Shown: positions 46,755 to 58,570, counted from the stretch's first letter. The stretch is 64,000 nt of DNA from Ophiobolus disseminans (GCA_010093685.1 MU006217.1:2091644-2155643), one strand, 5' to 3'. Made by a program: numbers and translations. The notes: a model not told the origin generated them from the sequence alone.

Positions 46755-47427
46755 CGACACTAGGTAACCTTGTTCAATATGTGACAGCTTCTACTAACAA
46801 GGTGGGGTCTAGCGAGGGGCGCGCAGCCTCTTTATAGTTGAATTGCTTAAACCTCCGACTGCTGGGTGTCATCGACCACCTGAATCGTCAACTAGTGGCA
46901 GCAAAAGTGCCGCCAGCCTTTGATTCAAGCCCTCCCATACTGAGGCCAGTGTTGCGATGGAATTCACCGTCAAAGCTGCTGCAACACTTTATTTCTGCGA
47001 CATGTACGTCTACATCAACAGCATGAAACCCACCTTGCTCGGGAGCCACATATCGTGGAATTCAAGAGATGACTCAGCTCGGAGGCGGTGATTACAGGGC
47101 TTGCGTAGTACTCAAGTGCGCAGTTCCAAGATTGACTAAGCGTGAAACATCCGCCAGTCACACAAGTACATACTTCGTAGTACATGTCACGTCATAATCC
47201 CATACACTGGCACAGGCACCGCAATCTTACTAAGCTTTGACATGTTGGAAAATATGACGCAACGGCGATATGTCACTGACTTCTGCTTATTTTGACATGT
47301 TCCGCAGCAACTATAAAGCGACGCTGGTCATCACTTTCATGCTCAAAGCAGGATTACTATTTCAACCAAAGCTTTCATCGGGTCATATTCCTTTCAATCA
47401 ACAGTATTCATCGATCTCGTTCACCAA
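46755..47427. other. Intergenic
   Basis: The 100 bases before 47,428 continue the frame of the next gene without an ATG, so its first exon may start further upstream. Confidence 0.35.
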
Positions 47428-47873
47428 ATGCTCGAGAAACTTCGCAAGGAAGGCTGGGAACACTATACCTCGCCATACTGTCCCGACCAACAAAGGGGTG
47501 AAACAGCGGTAAAAAGCACGTAACACCTCTCAGTCTAGAAACGATTCGATGAAGTGCTGACGCCATATCGGACAAGTGGCACGAGTATTACGGCGTAGAC
47601 GCTGAACACTTGGAATTGCAGTTCATGCGTCGAAACGTCAAAGATGATTGCTTCAAAGTCAGAGCCAATGTGTGCATAATAACCAAGGACAGTCCCGACA
47701 AAGACCCTTTGTTTGGAGGCAAAGCAGCTGATAGCATCGACAAAGCTTTGACAAACCTTCTTTCCATGGTTCCGAAGTATGGTGAGGGGCAGGAAGACGA
47801 TTTAAATGCAGACTCAGGAGCCAAGAGTGGGACGAAGGATGAGAGCAAAGATCAGGCCGGAAATATAGAATGA
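47428..47873 (+). CDS. Small orphan protein, probably two exons
   Basis: Frame 47428-47508 (MLEKLRKEGWEHYTSPYCPDQ) joined to 47577-47873 across a 68-bp intron (GTAAAA donor, CTGAC 20 bases before an AAG acceptor), phase 0. The product is 125 residues. The C-terminal part (KALTNLLSMVPKYGEGQ) ends in a Lys/Asp/Gly-rich tail. The upstream exon boundary is uncertain. No family recognised, and decay is possible. Confidence 0.35.
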
Positions 47874-48340
47874 ATTTGTAATATCACCTACGTATATAAG
47901 GAGGAAATCTAACACTGAAGCAAGACTGAACGTTGTCGGAACGCCTTACCAACTGAAGCAATGACCTTGACGGCGCCGCAATACTCCAGACGTACCTACC
48001 TATCCATATTAAAATCTGTTTCTAAACTCTAAATCAGCTGAAACGCTACGCGCCAACAGGATCACAAGCACGAGACCAAGATCTTCGCGAATAAGGTCTC
48101 GAAGGATGATGCATTAGTAGCAGAGGTTCAACGTCAAGTAGATGCATTACAGTCATAGCATGACAGTAGTTTAATTGTAACGTGAAATTGCTGACACCAC
48201 TACTGACCAGTAGTTAGTGAGTCAAGGAATCGCTGGAAGACTATAAATTCTGCCCCAAAACACTTGCAGAACACCACCACATCTTCTACGTACTTCTTAG
48301 GTTGCTACACTCCATATTCGAGATTTTAGGAAGTCAAAAA
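47874..48340. other. Gene-poor gap with a coding relic
   Basis: At about 48066-48161 the plus strand reads HKHETKIFANKVSKDDALVA and ends at TAG, protein-like but without a start, so probably a remnant exon. Confidence 0.3.
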
Positions 48341-48830
48341 ATGTCGTTCTGCTTCAGTTAGAGCGGTTCTCGCGCACGAAAAGACGCTTCACACCTTCGT
48401 CGTCTAACACGAGAAGATATCCAAACACTAGATAAGATCATAGGTGAGGAATGCACGGTAGAACATTTCGTATGCAATGCAGTAACTCAAATTAATTTAG
48501 ACTTGTTAGTGTACGTACACGATTGCCAAAACCAAAAAGCGCGACTTGAGGTAGTGGTACCTACTTCCGGAATCGAACGAGAGTCTGTTTTTTTGGGCAA
48601 CTCTACTTTTCGACGAAGAAAAAAGCTTTGAATCATCTACATATACGACACCTATAGCAGCTCTGGCTCACATGTGTGGACGCCTTGAAGAAATGTATTC
48701 TACCGAAAAGCAAAAAGTGAACAGTGGTAAGAGGATAGAGAACGGCGTTCAGAAGGAAAAGAACGCCGCGGAGGCGACAAGCGAGAGTAGACTTGCCGAC
48801 GAGTGTAATGAGACTTTGTCGACACATTAA
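48341..48830 (+). pseudogene. Decayed orphan gene with one TAG and one frameshift
   Basis: From ATG 48341 the frame reads MSFCFS, a TAG at 48359-48361, then RRLTREDIQTLDKIIGEECT and on to about 48,590. A one-base slip near the T-rich run there moves to a second frame (FFWATLLFDEEKSFESS) which ends at TAA 48828-48830. The two parts fit as one acidic, helical protein of about 160 residues. No homology recognised. The TAG may be a former CAG. Confidence 0.5.
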
Positions 48831-50151
48831 TCTTGCCAACAACATACCCAGCACGATTACTGTATCTTTTGCTACGTCTAAAGTCTTCGAGTCTGGCGAT
48901 CTAAGAGATAAGACGTTAAGTCATGTTCTTGTTGACTTGAATGGCTTCTTGGTTCAAGACAAGCGCGCTTTAGGACTGTGGCTTGCATATAAAGATTGAG
49001 CAATGTAAGTAGAGACAGGGGTATTAACGACCGCCAAGCCTCTTCAGTTGTTGAGGTTGACTCTGTTCAAAGATTTTAGATATCTTTACGTCAACAAAAA
49101 GAGATGAAGCTATTAAAGTGCGCAAGTCGAGTAGAGTAAGAAACTTAAGCAATGTGTGTGTTTGGAGGCCTAAGATGCTATTAATGCTCAACTTCATTGT
49201 CGGAGAAGCATCAGACGCAAGCGAAGATTTGATAGCGATGTAAATTAATTAGATCAAGAAGTCAAAGACACTAGCAGTGTAGGAAGAATACAGATACTAT
49301 TGGAACAAAGTCCCTCTAGTAGTATGACTACCATGGATAACCGAGTAGGGAGAGGGACAAGGCGGGGCAACTGCAACGTATTGTATTGACTATCGTGTTG
49401 TGTTGTTGCAGACTCACACTGTTGTGTTGGGTGCCATCGCCTACCGGGCAGTGCCTGCCACACTAGCACATCATGTGATCCCCAAGCACCTTCTACCCTG
49501 GACTGAACCCAGCTATTCTCAACAGATACCTATATTCCTCAGATCCACACAAGTTCAATAAACAGCCCTTTAATCTCGTCCGTATTATCTATTTTGGCTT
49601 CTCGATATAAGCTACTTTACTCAGGTCTTGGATTTGTTAGTATCGAGATATCAGACTCTCAATGTAAAGGTGCGATGGATTGACCATAAGTGCAAGGTAA
49701 ACAGTGATGAATTTGATGGAGTCTAAATGAAGAACCGGAGAGAGCTTTCTATCTGAGGTTGCTTGGCAACTGCGGGGTTGCTTAGTCACAGCTAAACCAC
49801 GAGAACCGAAGGCCACAGGCCGAGAAATACCCATCAGGGCTTTAGCCCCTTACACTCAAGTGCTATTTGCTTTGTTTCTGATGGACTGTATATTAGAGGA
49901 GTCCATGTACTATTTTTGTACGGTGCTTGTTATTGTGTGTGCTACGGTACAGAGTAAGAGCATATGGAGATGGGAACAGGCTAAGCCCAAATAGGCTATA
50001 TAGCCAGGTACACGCTCATAGGAGCAGGAACCTCAGGGCTATCGAACAGTTTCTGCTTCATGCCCACAGCAAATTATCCAGATCTCTTTCGGTGGATACT
50101 TCTTGTCTTTCTCAGCCGTTAAGCAGGCTTGTGTTATCTCTTTTCCGTCCT
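48831..50151. other. AT-rich gene-poor stretch
   Basis: Several protein-like fragments, for instance at 48793-48999 (NIPSTITVSFATSKVFESG), but no complete model. Possibly decayed continuation of neighbouring genes. Confidence 0.3.
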
Positions 50152-50473
50152 CTACAATGAAATCGAAATCACCACAGCTGTCTTATAATCGATCTTTTTT
50201 TTGACGTTGAATCCCGTCTGCTCCCACTTGAACTTTTCTACATGTTTATGTAAGCACCTGAGGGCATCCTGAAATGATAAAACAGCTTGGTTACTAGTAC
50301 TTACCAATAAGTTTGTTGTGCGCTGCGATGTCTTCCTCACTCAAAGGTTTTTTCTCCTCCTCCGATTCACTTTCTTCTCCACAAGCTTGCTCTCCATTCG
50401 AATCATTATCTTGATTTATGATGACCATCTGAGTCTCTTCTCCAGTTGCGACAGTTTCTTGAGGAGCAGCCAT
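50152..50473 (-). pseudogene. Acidic orphan gene with a frame break
   Basis: Exon 1 50473-50305 (MAAPQETVATGEETQMVIIN, then an ESESEEEKKPLSEED acidic stretch) ends at a strong GTAAGT donor. The only acceptor leaves a 36-bp intron, and the following protein-like exon (DALRCLHKHVEKFKWEQTGF) is then out of frame by one base, ending early at GCPQVLT. Either a frameshift has broken the gene, or the short product is real. Confidence 0.4.
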
Positions 50474-52073
50474 GGATGCTGTTGTTGAACTGCTTCTATC
50501 GCCAAGGTTGGGTGCTACAAGTCCTACAATGGATTTAAAGAGTAGATTGGTTGATTGAGATGTTTAGATACTGAAGTGTGAAGCATCTACTCGTCGAATC
50601 TGTCGGCCTTTTATACCCATACTGATCTCTTAGTGTTCACTTTGGGTGACTCGAGGTCCTGAGGGAGTACGAAAACTACTCGTCGCTGTGATTGCGAATT
50701 ACAGCAAGTTGCACTTTGTACACGTCCATAACACGTAGATGAGCCACAACGACATCGTAGAAAGTGACTCGCAGTTTGAAACATGCTGTAATACAAGCTT
50801 TGTTGGCGGTTGGTCGCTGTAGCAGCCTGTAGAGGTGTTGGTGGCTCACAGACCACACATGGTTGGTGCGATGACTGATCGATGTGCGACCTCACGACTC
50901 ACTCGATTGACTCGTTATCCTACATGAGTGATAGCTACAGTCGAGAGTTTACCTGCGTAAGTAATGCTGCCAAGGAACGATTTGACGATGTGCAGACGGG
51001 TAATTGTTAATGATCACGGGTCACATGTGACGTGTAGGCTTGCGATACATTTCTTTCTAAAGCGAGTTGTAATTTACAAGAAAGATTGTGTAGAGTTGCG
51101 CAAAATTTGTAGAGCGAAAGCTCCTTGCTGAACAGGCCAAAGAGCATCGCGCTATCCTGCACTCTGTTAGCGGCATCAAGAACTAACTCTTGCAGGTAGG
51201 CGACGCTCTTAGGCTATAACAGTGTCTATAATATGCGGCGGGAAAGTAAGGGTTTTATGCCTGGCACTGCCGGTAGGGCGAACAACCGCGAAAGCCTCGA
51301 CAGACATGCTTGGAACGATTGGGGTAAGGCCAGCGCGACATACGCGCATGTCACCATGTAAATGAAGGAATGACACTACTAGTTCCTCAAAAAGAAGGTC
51401 CCGAAAGTGGGTGTGGTGCGATTGTTATGTCGCGCTTTGCTTGTGAAAAGGTCGCGTGTTGCCAAGCCTCGCATTTCTCGTGTCTCGTTTGACCCGTGCG
51501 CCACCAGCTTCCTCGAATCTCCGCACAACCACTGTGCCTTCATCACCAACACACCGCCTCCCACTTCTCAACGTATTATGGTAGCCGTTGCGTACTACCT
51601 AAGGTCTGGCATCAATAATGAAATCTGCGCTCAGTCATATGTTCAATATATTCAGGGGCTGTGCAGATCGTACTGTGAACGGCAGCCCTGTCAGGCAACC
51701 AACGGATCCCTGCAGGCACCATCTCAACACGGGTCGCATGGATCAGAAATAGACACCGTCAATACCGGATGAGCTCTAGACTGCAGGTCACTCCCGTAGG
51801 ATTGGATGACTCGTCTTGCGATGCTCTTCTGATTGGCCAAATCAGCCAATTCACGATGCTTGCAGGGTAAGTATCGTCTTGCCAAGGGCGAAACGAAATG
51901 TGACTCTGCACGACCGGTGAACCGGCCCTCGCCAACACTGTGATGAGAGGCGGCACGGCGTGGTGTTTGGTGGAGGTTAAAATGACCTCGAAGCCCTGCG
52001 GATTAGCTTCAGCCTTGCACCAACAATTTTCCCTTCGCGACTTCACGCTCGACATTCGACAGCGCTCGCGATC
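50474..52073. other. Gene-poor stretch and promoter of the membrane protein gene
   Basis: 1.6 kb without an accepted gene. Composition returns to higher GC at about 51.4 kb. Frames at 51407-51772 lack motifs. Confidence 0.4.
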
Positions 52074-53762
52074 ATGGCTCCGCAACATGCCTTCCTGGCA
52101 CTCCTTTCGTTAGCTGCATCCGCCAGCGCTCAGTTCTCACAAGCAACGTCGACTGCAGCGTTTTGGACCTATACTTCTCGATTTGCGCTATTTGCTACCC
52201 CCAGTCCTTACACGAGCGTGAACGGCGTCGTCCGCACTTATACTGTTACCGATATTCGAACAATTAAGCCTAGTGTCACTCCAACTGCAACCCCGACCTC
52301 TACATCGATCTACGCGAGATATACCGATCTCCAGCTTGTGTACCAATACTATCCCATCGGCGCCGTCAACGCAGAATCGGATCTCGTCCCCGAGGATGAT
52401 TTCTACTCTGCGACAAGGACGAGCACATCGGTTTCCAGCTCTATCGTGTTTTTGATGCCAGTAACCTTGACTGCCCCGGCATCCTGTCCCACCCAGTTCA
52501 CCGCGACAACGGCAGCAACTGTGACCATTCCATCCCAGGTCTGGGATCAGATTCGGCCAACCTCGACAGTCAATGCTGGCGTCTCGACGCTTTACGGTGG
52601 TTACCAATACAACATCCAGACCTGGTACCTCAGCGCTGGGGCTGCCCCATTTCAAACATCGTCGTACATGTATTACCGTCTCTACGTGGCTTCGTGTAGC
52701 ACTCTGCCTTCTTATCGCACTACGACAGGTACCCGGACCACTACCAGTGCGCGCACCACTACTACTGGAAGATTCGTTAGTGGTGGTGGAGGCTCCAGCA
52801 ACGACGACGACGTTTATTGTTATCGCTATTCATACTACTGTGGTACGCCTCTCAGGATATGGATCATCATAATCGCGTCCGTCATCCCGGGACTGTTCCT
52901 TCTTGGCATTCTCGAGTCATGGTTTTGGTTCCGCAGGCTCATGATGGGAAAGAGTGCTATGCGTTTCGGCACCGTTTGCTGGATTTTGATCTCGCTTTGG
53001 GTACTCTGTTTTACACGAATGCAAGATGCGCGGAGCAAGGAAGACCAGAAGACGCTGCAAGAAAACTGGAAGAACATGGGTTCAGGCGCTGCGTTCAAAG
53101 CATGGTGGAAATGGGGCTTCCGACACGCATACCCCGTCGAGCATCTTGGGCAGTTCTCGAAGACTACCGTTGGCGTCGTGCCCGTTGGCCAGCCGCTCAA
53201 CCCAGCCCTGTCGCAAGCACCTCCCATGTTCGCACCGGGCGCGCCACCACCGGGTCAGCCAGGGCAGGTCTACTACTATGGTCCACCTCCACCGGGCTGG
53301 GTTCAAACACCCGATGGCCACGGCTTCATGCCGCCTCAAGGCTATATGTACCCTCAACCACAGCAAGCAGGATACTACGCAAGCGACATGTCAAAGGATG
53401 GTACCATGGCGTCTTCCTCCCCTGTCTCGACAGTCGGACCTCAACATGCTACACTGGCACACAACGCACAAGGATACCCTGTCTCGCCCATGGCTCAAAC
53501 ACCCCCACAACCGTATGCGCCACAACCATATGCACCACAGCCAGTACACCCTGCTCCGGGCGTAGCACAGTTGCCCACATCGAGTCCACCGCCACAGGGT
53601 CCAGTGCCGGCCGTTCCACCTCCACAAGCTGCCGCACCGCCTGCGCACGTGAGTGAAGCGCCTGCGAATCCTGCGCCAGCAAATCCTGCGCCAATAGCTC
53701 CGAACGCGCCGCAACTCCCGCCTCTGAAGAACGACCCGAATAATCGGGACCTCTATGATTGA
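52074..53762 (+). CDS. Ser/Thr-rich single-pass (or two-pass) membrane protein with Pro-rich tail
   Basis: Single exon, 562 residues. A signal peptide (about 1-19, ending SASAQ) precedes a Ser/Thr-rich ectodomain of about 240 residues with YxS/T clusters, likely O-glycosylated, and a CYCYR-type Cys patch (DVYCYRYSYYCGTP). A membrane helix follows (IWIIIIASVIPGLFLLGIL, about 265-285), then a second hydrophobic stretch (FGTVCWILISLWVLCF). The tail from about 370 is rich in Pro, Gln and Tyr with repeated PYAPQP units. The layout is like fungal wall-stress or signalling mucins, but I recognise no named family. Stop TGA. Confidence 0.75.
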   Translation: MAPQHAFLALLSLAASASAQFSQATSTAAFWTYTSRFALFATPSPYTSVNGVVRTYTVTDIRTIKPSVTPTATPTSTSIYARYTDLQLVYQYYPIGAVNAESDLVPEDDFYSATRTSTSVSSSIVFLMPVTLTAPASCPTQFTATTAATVTIPSQVWDQIRPTSTVNAGVSTLYGGYQYNIQTWYLSAGAAPFQTSSYMYYRLYVASCSTLPSYRTTTGTRTTTSARTTTTGRFVSGGGGSSNDDDVYCYRYSYYCGTPLRIWIIIIASVIPGLFLLGILESWFWFRRLMMGKSAMRFGTVCWILISLWVLCFTRMQDARSKEDQKTLQENWKNMGSGAAFKAWWKWGFRHAYPVEHLGQFSKTTVGVVPVGQPLNPALSQAPPMFAPGAPPPGQPGQVYYYGPPPPGWVQTPDGHGFMPPQGYMYPQPQQAGYYASDMSKDGTMASSSPVSTVGPQHATLAHNAQGYPVSPMAQTPPQPYAPQPYAPQPVHPAPGVAQLPTSSPPPQGPVPAVPPPQAAAPPAHVSEAPANPAPANPAPIAPNAPQLPPLKNDPNNRDLYD

Positions 53763-54096
53763 GAAAGATAATGTAGAAGGAAGACACGGAAGTATAATGG
53801 CCGCTTGTCGCAGCATAGATTTCTTTTCGACGTTTCAGCATGCAGATACCCAGCTTCGGCAGTTCATTAAATCGGACCCAGATCACACAACATAATCTAT
53901 ATTCAATAATGACTTTACTTCAAACTCCAATTTTTGAGTTTCGCGTGCAGCTTACCATGAGTCCCAGATGTAGATAAGAAACCGTCGAAAAGCAGAGGTC
54001 AACAAAAATATTGTTGATATTATACGATAAAACAGTACATAGTTGCGCTAACAATCATCCTTCATTCATATCCCACCCGACCCTCGATCTACATCC
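53763..54096. other. Convergent 3' flanks
   Basis: AT-rich gap between two convergent genes. No gene. Confidence 0.5.
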
Positions 54097-55002
54097 TCAC
54101 CCAAACACCAACGCCCGAACCTCTATACTCTCCCTCCCCACCGCGCCCTCCGGCGTTCTCGGATCCCGAAACGCGGTATGCGGCACGCGCCCCCACTGCC
54201 CGACCGTCTCATCGCTATCAAAGCACTTCAACAGCAGGCGGTCCTCATTCCCCATGCCCGACCAATAGTACCACTTCTGCCCCTTGTTGTACCGCACCGC
54301 AGCCGTCTGGCCGTTACGATCCGGGTATCGGTGCTCGATGGGAATCAAGTCCTCGTCCTCGACGGTCTGGCTGTCCGCGACGGCGAGCGAGAAGCCCATG
54401 ACGGGCCCGTTGAGGGGGCGCCATACGTTGATGATGCGGTAGCGGCCTGCGAGGAGGGCGTCTGCGTCGTCGGGCGCGTGCAGCTTAACGCGCTCGGCGG
54501 CGGAGAGGGGGGTTTGGTCGATGTGCACGCGCGTCACGGGGTTGCGGTTCCCGGTTGGGCGGCGGATGGTGTGGTCGAAGAGGAGGACGCGCTGGGCGCC
54601 TTGGATGTTGTCGAGGAGCAGCTTTTCTACTTCCGGGTAATAGACCTCCTTTATGCGCGCGTCGGAGGTGAAGTCGTGTTCGGCGCTTTGGATGTTTTGA
54701 TATGTGTCGAAGGCGTTGTGGTCGAGGGTGAACTTGGACTCAGACCCGCGTAGGTCGTTGAGCGTGACTTCTTCCCAGTCGTCGCCCCAATTGCGTTGTG
54801 GCACGCCGGGAGCGGGTTCGACGTAGTTGTGTGGTGGCGCGCCGTCTTCCGGGGCTTTGTAGAAGGACAGTGCGGCTGTTACAGGGCCTCGAGGTATCGG
54901 GAGGCCCTGGAAGTTTACATCCTCCTGCTTTGGTTGTGTGGTTGTGGTTGACGGCGTAGAGAGCTGATGTGCTGGCGTCGGGAGGCTTGCGGTGGTCGTC
55001 AT
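54097..55002 (-). CDS. GA4-desaturase/AsaB-like oxygenase-family protein
   Basis: Single exon, 301 residues. Family hallmarks: LLFDHTIRRPTG, VHIDQTPLSAAERV, RYRIINVWRPLNGPV and KWYYWSGMGNEDRLLLKCFD. This family includes fungal gibberellin desaturase and the hydroxylase/methyltransferase-like AsaB; members are often in secondary-metabolite clusters. His and Asp in HID and the later His (IEHRYPD) could bind iron, but this is inference. Substrate unknown. A TATATAA stretch at 55148-55154 lies about 146 bp upstream. Confidence 0.85.
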   Translation of the reverse strand: MTTTASLPTPAHQLSTPSTTTTQPKQEDVNFQGLPIPRGPVTAALSFYKAPEDGAPPHNYVEPAPGVPQRNWGDDWEEVTLNDLRGSESKFTLDHNAFDTYQNIQSAEHDFTSDARIKEVYYPEVEKLLLDNIQGAQRVLLFDHTIRRPTGNRNPVTRVHIDQTPLSAAERVKLHAPDDADALLAGRYRIINVWRPLNGPVMGFSLAVADSQTVEDEDLIPIEHRYPDRNGQTAAVRYNKGQKWYYWSGMGNEDRLLLKCFDSDETVGQWGRVPHTAFRDPRTPEGAVGRESIEVRALVFG

Positions 55003-55603
55003 CTCGAGTTGTGTTTCGGTTTCGTTGGCTTGGATATGGCAATGTACGCTAATAGGTCTTGTCGTTGCCTAGATAGCTGGGTGGTCAATTGCTTCGGTGT
55101 AAGTTGCTTGAATATGAGGTATAATCGGAGCCAGCACCCACGGCTGTTATATACACAAAGGCGATTAGAAATGTCCTTCTACAGTAATCAAGGTTATGGA
55201 AATGTTAACTACACCCACCCGCCGAAGCGGTGCTAAACCCCTCACCACTAGGTAATGCGACTCGCTGGTAGAGTGGCGATGATGCCATGGCTAGTCCTCG
55301 TTATTCCCGACCGAGGTTAGTAATGACGATTGACCTATCGACACTCGGCAAGCTGACAAAACACATAATTGCGTGATTGCGTGATGAAGCAGAGCCGCAA
55401 TGCAATGTAAGCGGTGCGGAATGGGGTTCGTAAGAACTCCTTGATTTGTGAGAGATCGTTGCGTTTCAGACAGGTTGGGATGACTCGGAGACCAGTCGGA
55501 GATGACTCGGGGTTGCCATGACGTCATGGATATCTCACTCAGCAACACGACAACCTTCAGCTGGCGTCCTGAGCATTGATCATATTGAAGTAGAAAACAT
55601 GTG
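55003..55603. other. Intergenic with CRE-like octamer
   Basis: Promoter of the GA4-desaturase-like gene. TGACGTCA lies at 55519-55526, about 80 bp beyond the stop of the CFEM receptor gene. Confidence 0.45.
55148..55154 (-). promoter_or_regulatory. TATA-like box of the GA4-desaturase-like gene
   Basis: TATATAA on the minus strand about 146 bp upstream of the ATG at 55002. Called by position and sequence only. Confidence 0.3.
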
Positions 55604-57083
55604 CTATGGGCTGAGGCCGTCTCTTGATCCGATCTTGTCAAACTCCAGGTGCACGAAACTTTCGTCATCATTCACCTTTTGCCGACTCATCGTCGCCATT
55701 GTGAACGATGTTCCTTCAGTATACACGTTTTGTTCCAAGACTCGTCCACTGCCGTATGTCGACAGCATGGCTCTTCGCTGGGGGGTTCCTTTGAATATCG
55801 ATATGAGGCGTGTCATGCCCAGGCGTATTGAAGGCATGGAGAGACAAATCATGCCGACTTGGTACTCAAGTATTGACCACACACCTGCGTTAAGGAAGTC
55901 ATCTAGATCTGGGTTAGTTTGAGATCCTAAGCCTGGGAGTCCATAGCGACCTTACAAGTATAATTTGTCGTATTCGCGAACTGGACGAGGGCTTTCAGCC
56001 TGATGATCGCCACAAGCGCGATGCTGCGCTCGTTAGCATCTCATGCGGCTACGTTAGAATCGTAACATTGACTTACAGAGTGCCAATGCTGAACATCAAC
56101 ACAATGCCAATCTTTTGCTTCAAGTCCATTCGCAAGTGCGCAACTTGCGAGAGGGCTAACCCAAGCGTAGCAAAATCAGCCACGATAGCAAGCGCGGCTT
56201 GTGCGAAGACCACCGCGTTGTGGTTTATGCAACGACCTCGATGCTCCCCGTCCCATGCGTTCCAATGGAAACTCACAGGGTTGCAAGTAAACGCAAAGGG
56301 GAGGACGCCGGCAACCAAGCCTGCGAGGAACAGCGAGACGGTGACCTTCAATGTCCTGCGAAACTTCTCATCCACGAAAATCTGGAAGAAAAATAGGATA
56401 AAGCCGATGCGAAGAAGCCACGAAGTGGTGAGGTAGAGCATCTCGCCTATCCAGAAAAACATCAGCAGTTCGCTGATATTATCGACAGGAATAGCCCATA
56501 TATCTCTCCCAAGCCCGAGTTTTACTATCGCAGTTAGCCAGATTCACGCACGAGATTACGTGCCTACTTACACAGCTTATCCAGCAAAACGTATATAGCC
56601 ACATTCAAAAGGACGACTATACCCATGTTTATATCGCTGAGAAGATGGTTGCGACGGCATGCTATCTGTGCCGCGAATTTGCCTGCAACTACACACAAAC
56701 ACAACACGAGTGAAATGGTAGCGGCGATTTGTCCTATGTGTGATCTGTCGCGAATGGGGTCATGGCATACGGTTGTGGTTGCGTTATAAGCGACGAGTGA
56801 TTCCTTGCGCGTGCAAGCCGTTGAAAGGCATTGTTGCACATTGTGGCGGAAATGGACATCGCTGCACACGCATGAAGTGTTGCTTGTCGAGTCGCAATGT
56901 GTTATGGAAACGGAAGTGTTGATGCATTGGACCTAACGAAGCAATCAGCATCTGACTAACAAGCAAGCGAAACCAACTCACAGCACACTCCGGCAACCCT
57001 TCGGTCTCGAACGCTGCTGTCAAGATTGACAGCTGGGAGACAAAAAAGACAAACACAACGCAAGCAAATAGATGAAAACGCAT
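55604..57083 (-). CDS. CFEM-domain PTH11-type membrane receptor
   Basis: Exons 57083-56982, 56932-56572, 56524-56077, 56023-55956 and 55902-55604 join in phase (introns 47-53 bp), giving 425 residues. Signal peptide about 1-23. CFEM domain about 30-95 with eight cysteines (33, 37, 47, 55, 57, 69, 74, 90) beginning LPECAVQC. A seven-helix rhodopsin-fold region follows, with GLGRDIWAIP, LTTSWLLRIGFILFFF, TCNPVSFHWNAWDGEHRGRC and DLKQKIGIVLMFSIG. Known: Pth11 and relatives are cell-surface receptors; CFEM extracellular domains are common in them. The cytoplasmic tail ends in a short acidic stretch. Ligand unknown. All parts present, no lesion. Confidence 0.92.
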
Positions 57084-57803
57084 CTTGTTAATGTCGATAA
57101 TTCCTGGAGCCCTTGAGGTGTCGCATGGAGCCAGTGCGCGCAATATAGCCATCTCTAGAGTCCACTCGAAGGGGTAGCAATTGTGGTACCGGTTACATCG
57201 AGGAACCAAAATACGTGCACTTAAATTCGCCAGCTCGTCGCTGGGACGAAAAGGGGTGCTTTCCGCGATGACTTGATTGGCGGGGAGCTCTCCCATGGTC
57301 AGACGTCTACCAATCGCGCACTGAGGAGGTCGCCAAGCAGCTCCACCCTTGAAGTCAGTTCAACTGTCAATCGCGTTTTGCTCCTACAATAGTGTACCGG
57401 TGCCTTAGAGCACAATTCTGATCTGGACCTGTATTACAGTTTCAAAACCATGGTACTGACACCGCATCGTCTGCTTGGTCCTGGACATTCTTCGCGACTG
57501 TGCTTTTTGACGCAGTCGTTTTCCTGCTCACTAGGTGAGATGGATTGCATGTTGATGCTCGAGGGTATTCTGTTGCCATCAAGAGTATTGTCGTATTCAA
57601 TGCTGCGAATGGAGACGACAGTTCGTTACTTTCTCGACCAAAGCAAGGCATCGCCATTGAATGGAGACGCTCCAAACGACGCCTCGATCTGACATCGATC
57701 GGTCATAATCGTGCTGGAAATCCTCTTTTCAAACGACAGGCCAGACTTCAGGTGATTGATGGACACCTATGCATGGAAAGCTGGCAAGGCGAACTTCATG
57801 CTG
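57084..57803. other. Intergenic
   Basis: Promoter of the CFEM receptor gene. No supported gene. Confidence 0.4.
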
Positions 57804-58118
57804 TCATCCACCTGAGCCACCTGAGCCACCGGCGCCTAAACTCAATCGATGCGTTCGCATACACTGTTTACTGGTTCGCGCTAGATCTAGACCTCCTTGC
57901 GCCACGTCGATGAACGCCTGGGCACAGTTAGAACGGTCTCCGGGGATGCGGCATGCGGCATCCACGCTCTCCGCCAACTCATTTAGTGCCGATCTGGAGA
58001 ACAGCCCCGCCTTACAGCTGTTGGCAGCGTGTTTTTGGCCATAGCATTGTATGATGGTGGGAGAATCGGGTCGTCGATCGAATCGAGCCAGGGATCGAGA
58101 GCGGGAATGCCGATGCTG
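57804..58118 (-). other. Minus-strand open frame with five cysteines, unassigned
   Basis: Open from after a TAG at 58119-58121 down to a TGA at 57804-57806, about 104 codons, with no ATG near the start. A possible splice acceptor ends at that upstream TAG. It reads SCKAGLFSRSALNELAESVD, then ACRIPGDRSNCAQAFID, and ends in a GSGGSGG tail. Reads like an exon of a small Cys-containing, perhaps secreted, protein. First and last exons not found. Confidence 0.25.
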
Positions 58119-58570
58119 CTAAGCTGGGCCCGGGGAAACGTCAGCACTACAGAACGGACATTATATCTAGCAGCATACCTTAATCATAGCTATGCTCGGT
58201 TGGTGTGATAGAGTCGCCAAAAAATGCTATGTTGGGGTGCAAAGGTGCATTGTTATGCTATCGATAAACACAAGGCTCATGCTCGTGCACCTGGGCAGTC
58301 ATGTCTTCGCCACCCCTCCTTGTCCAGTACTGCTCCTTATCCATCAACGGAAATCGCACAACACCAACCCTTGACATTGCCCACGAGCTCAAGAGTGTAT
58401 CTGCGCGTGTGTATGTGATCACGGCAAAGTTCGGATCACTTCACGATGCAGAGCGGACAACGCGGACCTCATTTCACAACATGCGTCGTCTCAACGTCAT
58501 GATTTGGACATTTCTGTACTGGTGCACTCCGCCCCCATAAAAGACGACACCACTTCCTCAACCCTTCAAT
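58119..58570. other. Promoter region of the SDR gene
   Basis: CATAAAAG at 58536-58543, about 30 bp before the SDR ATG, could be a TATA-like element. No gene seen. Confidence 0.4.
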
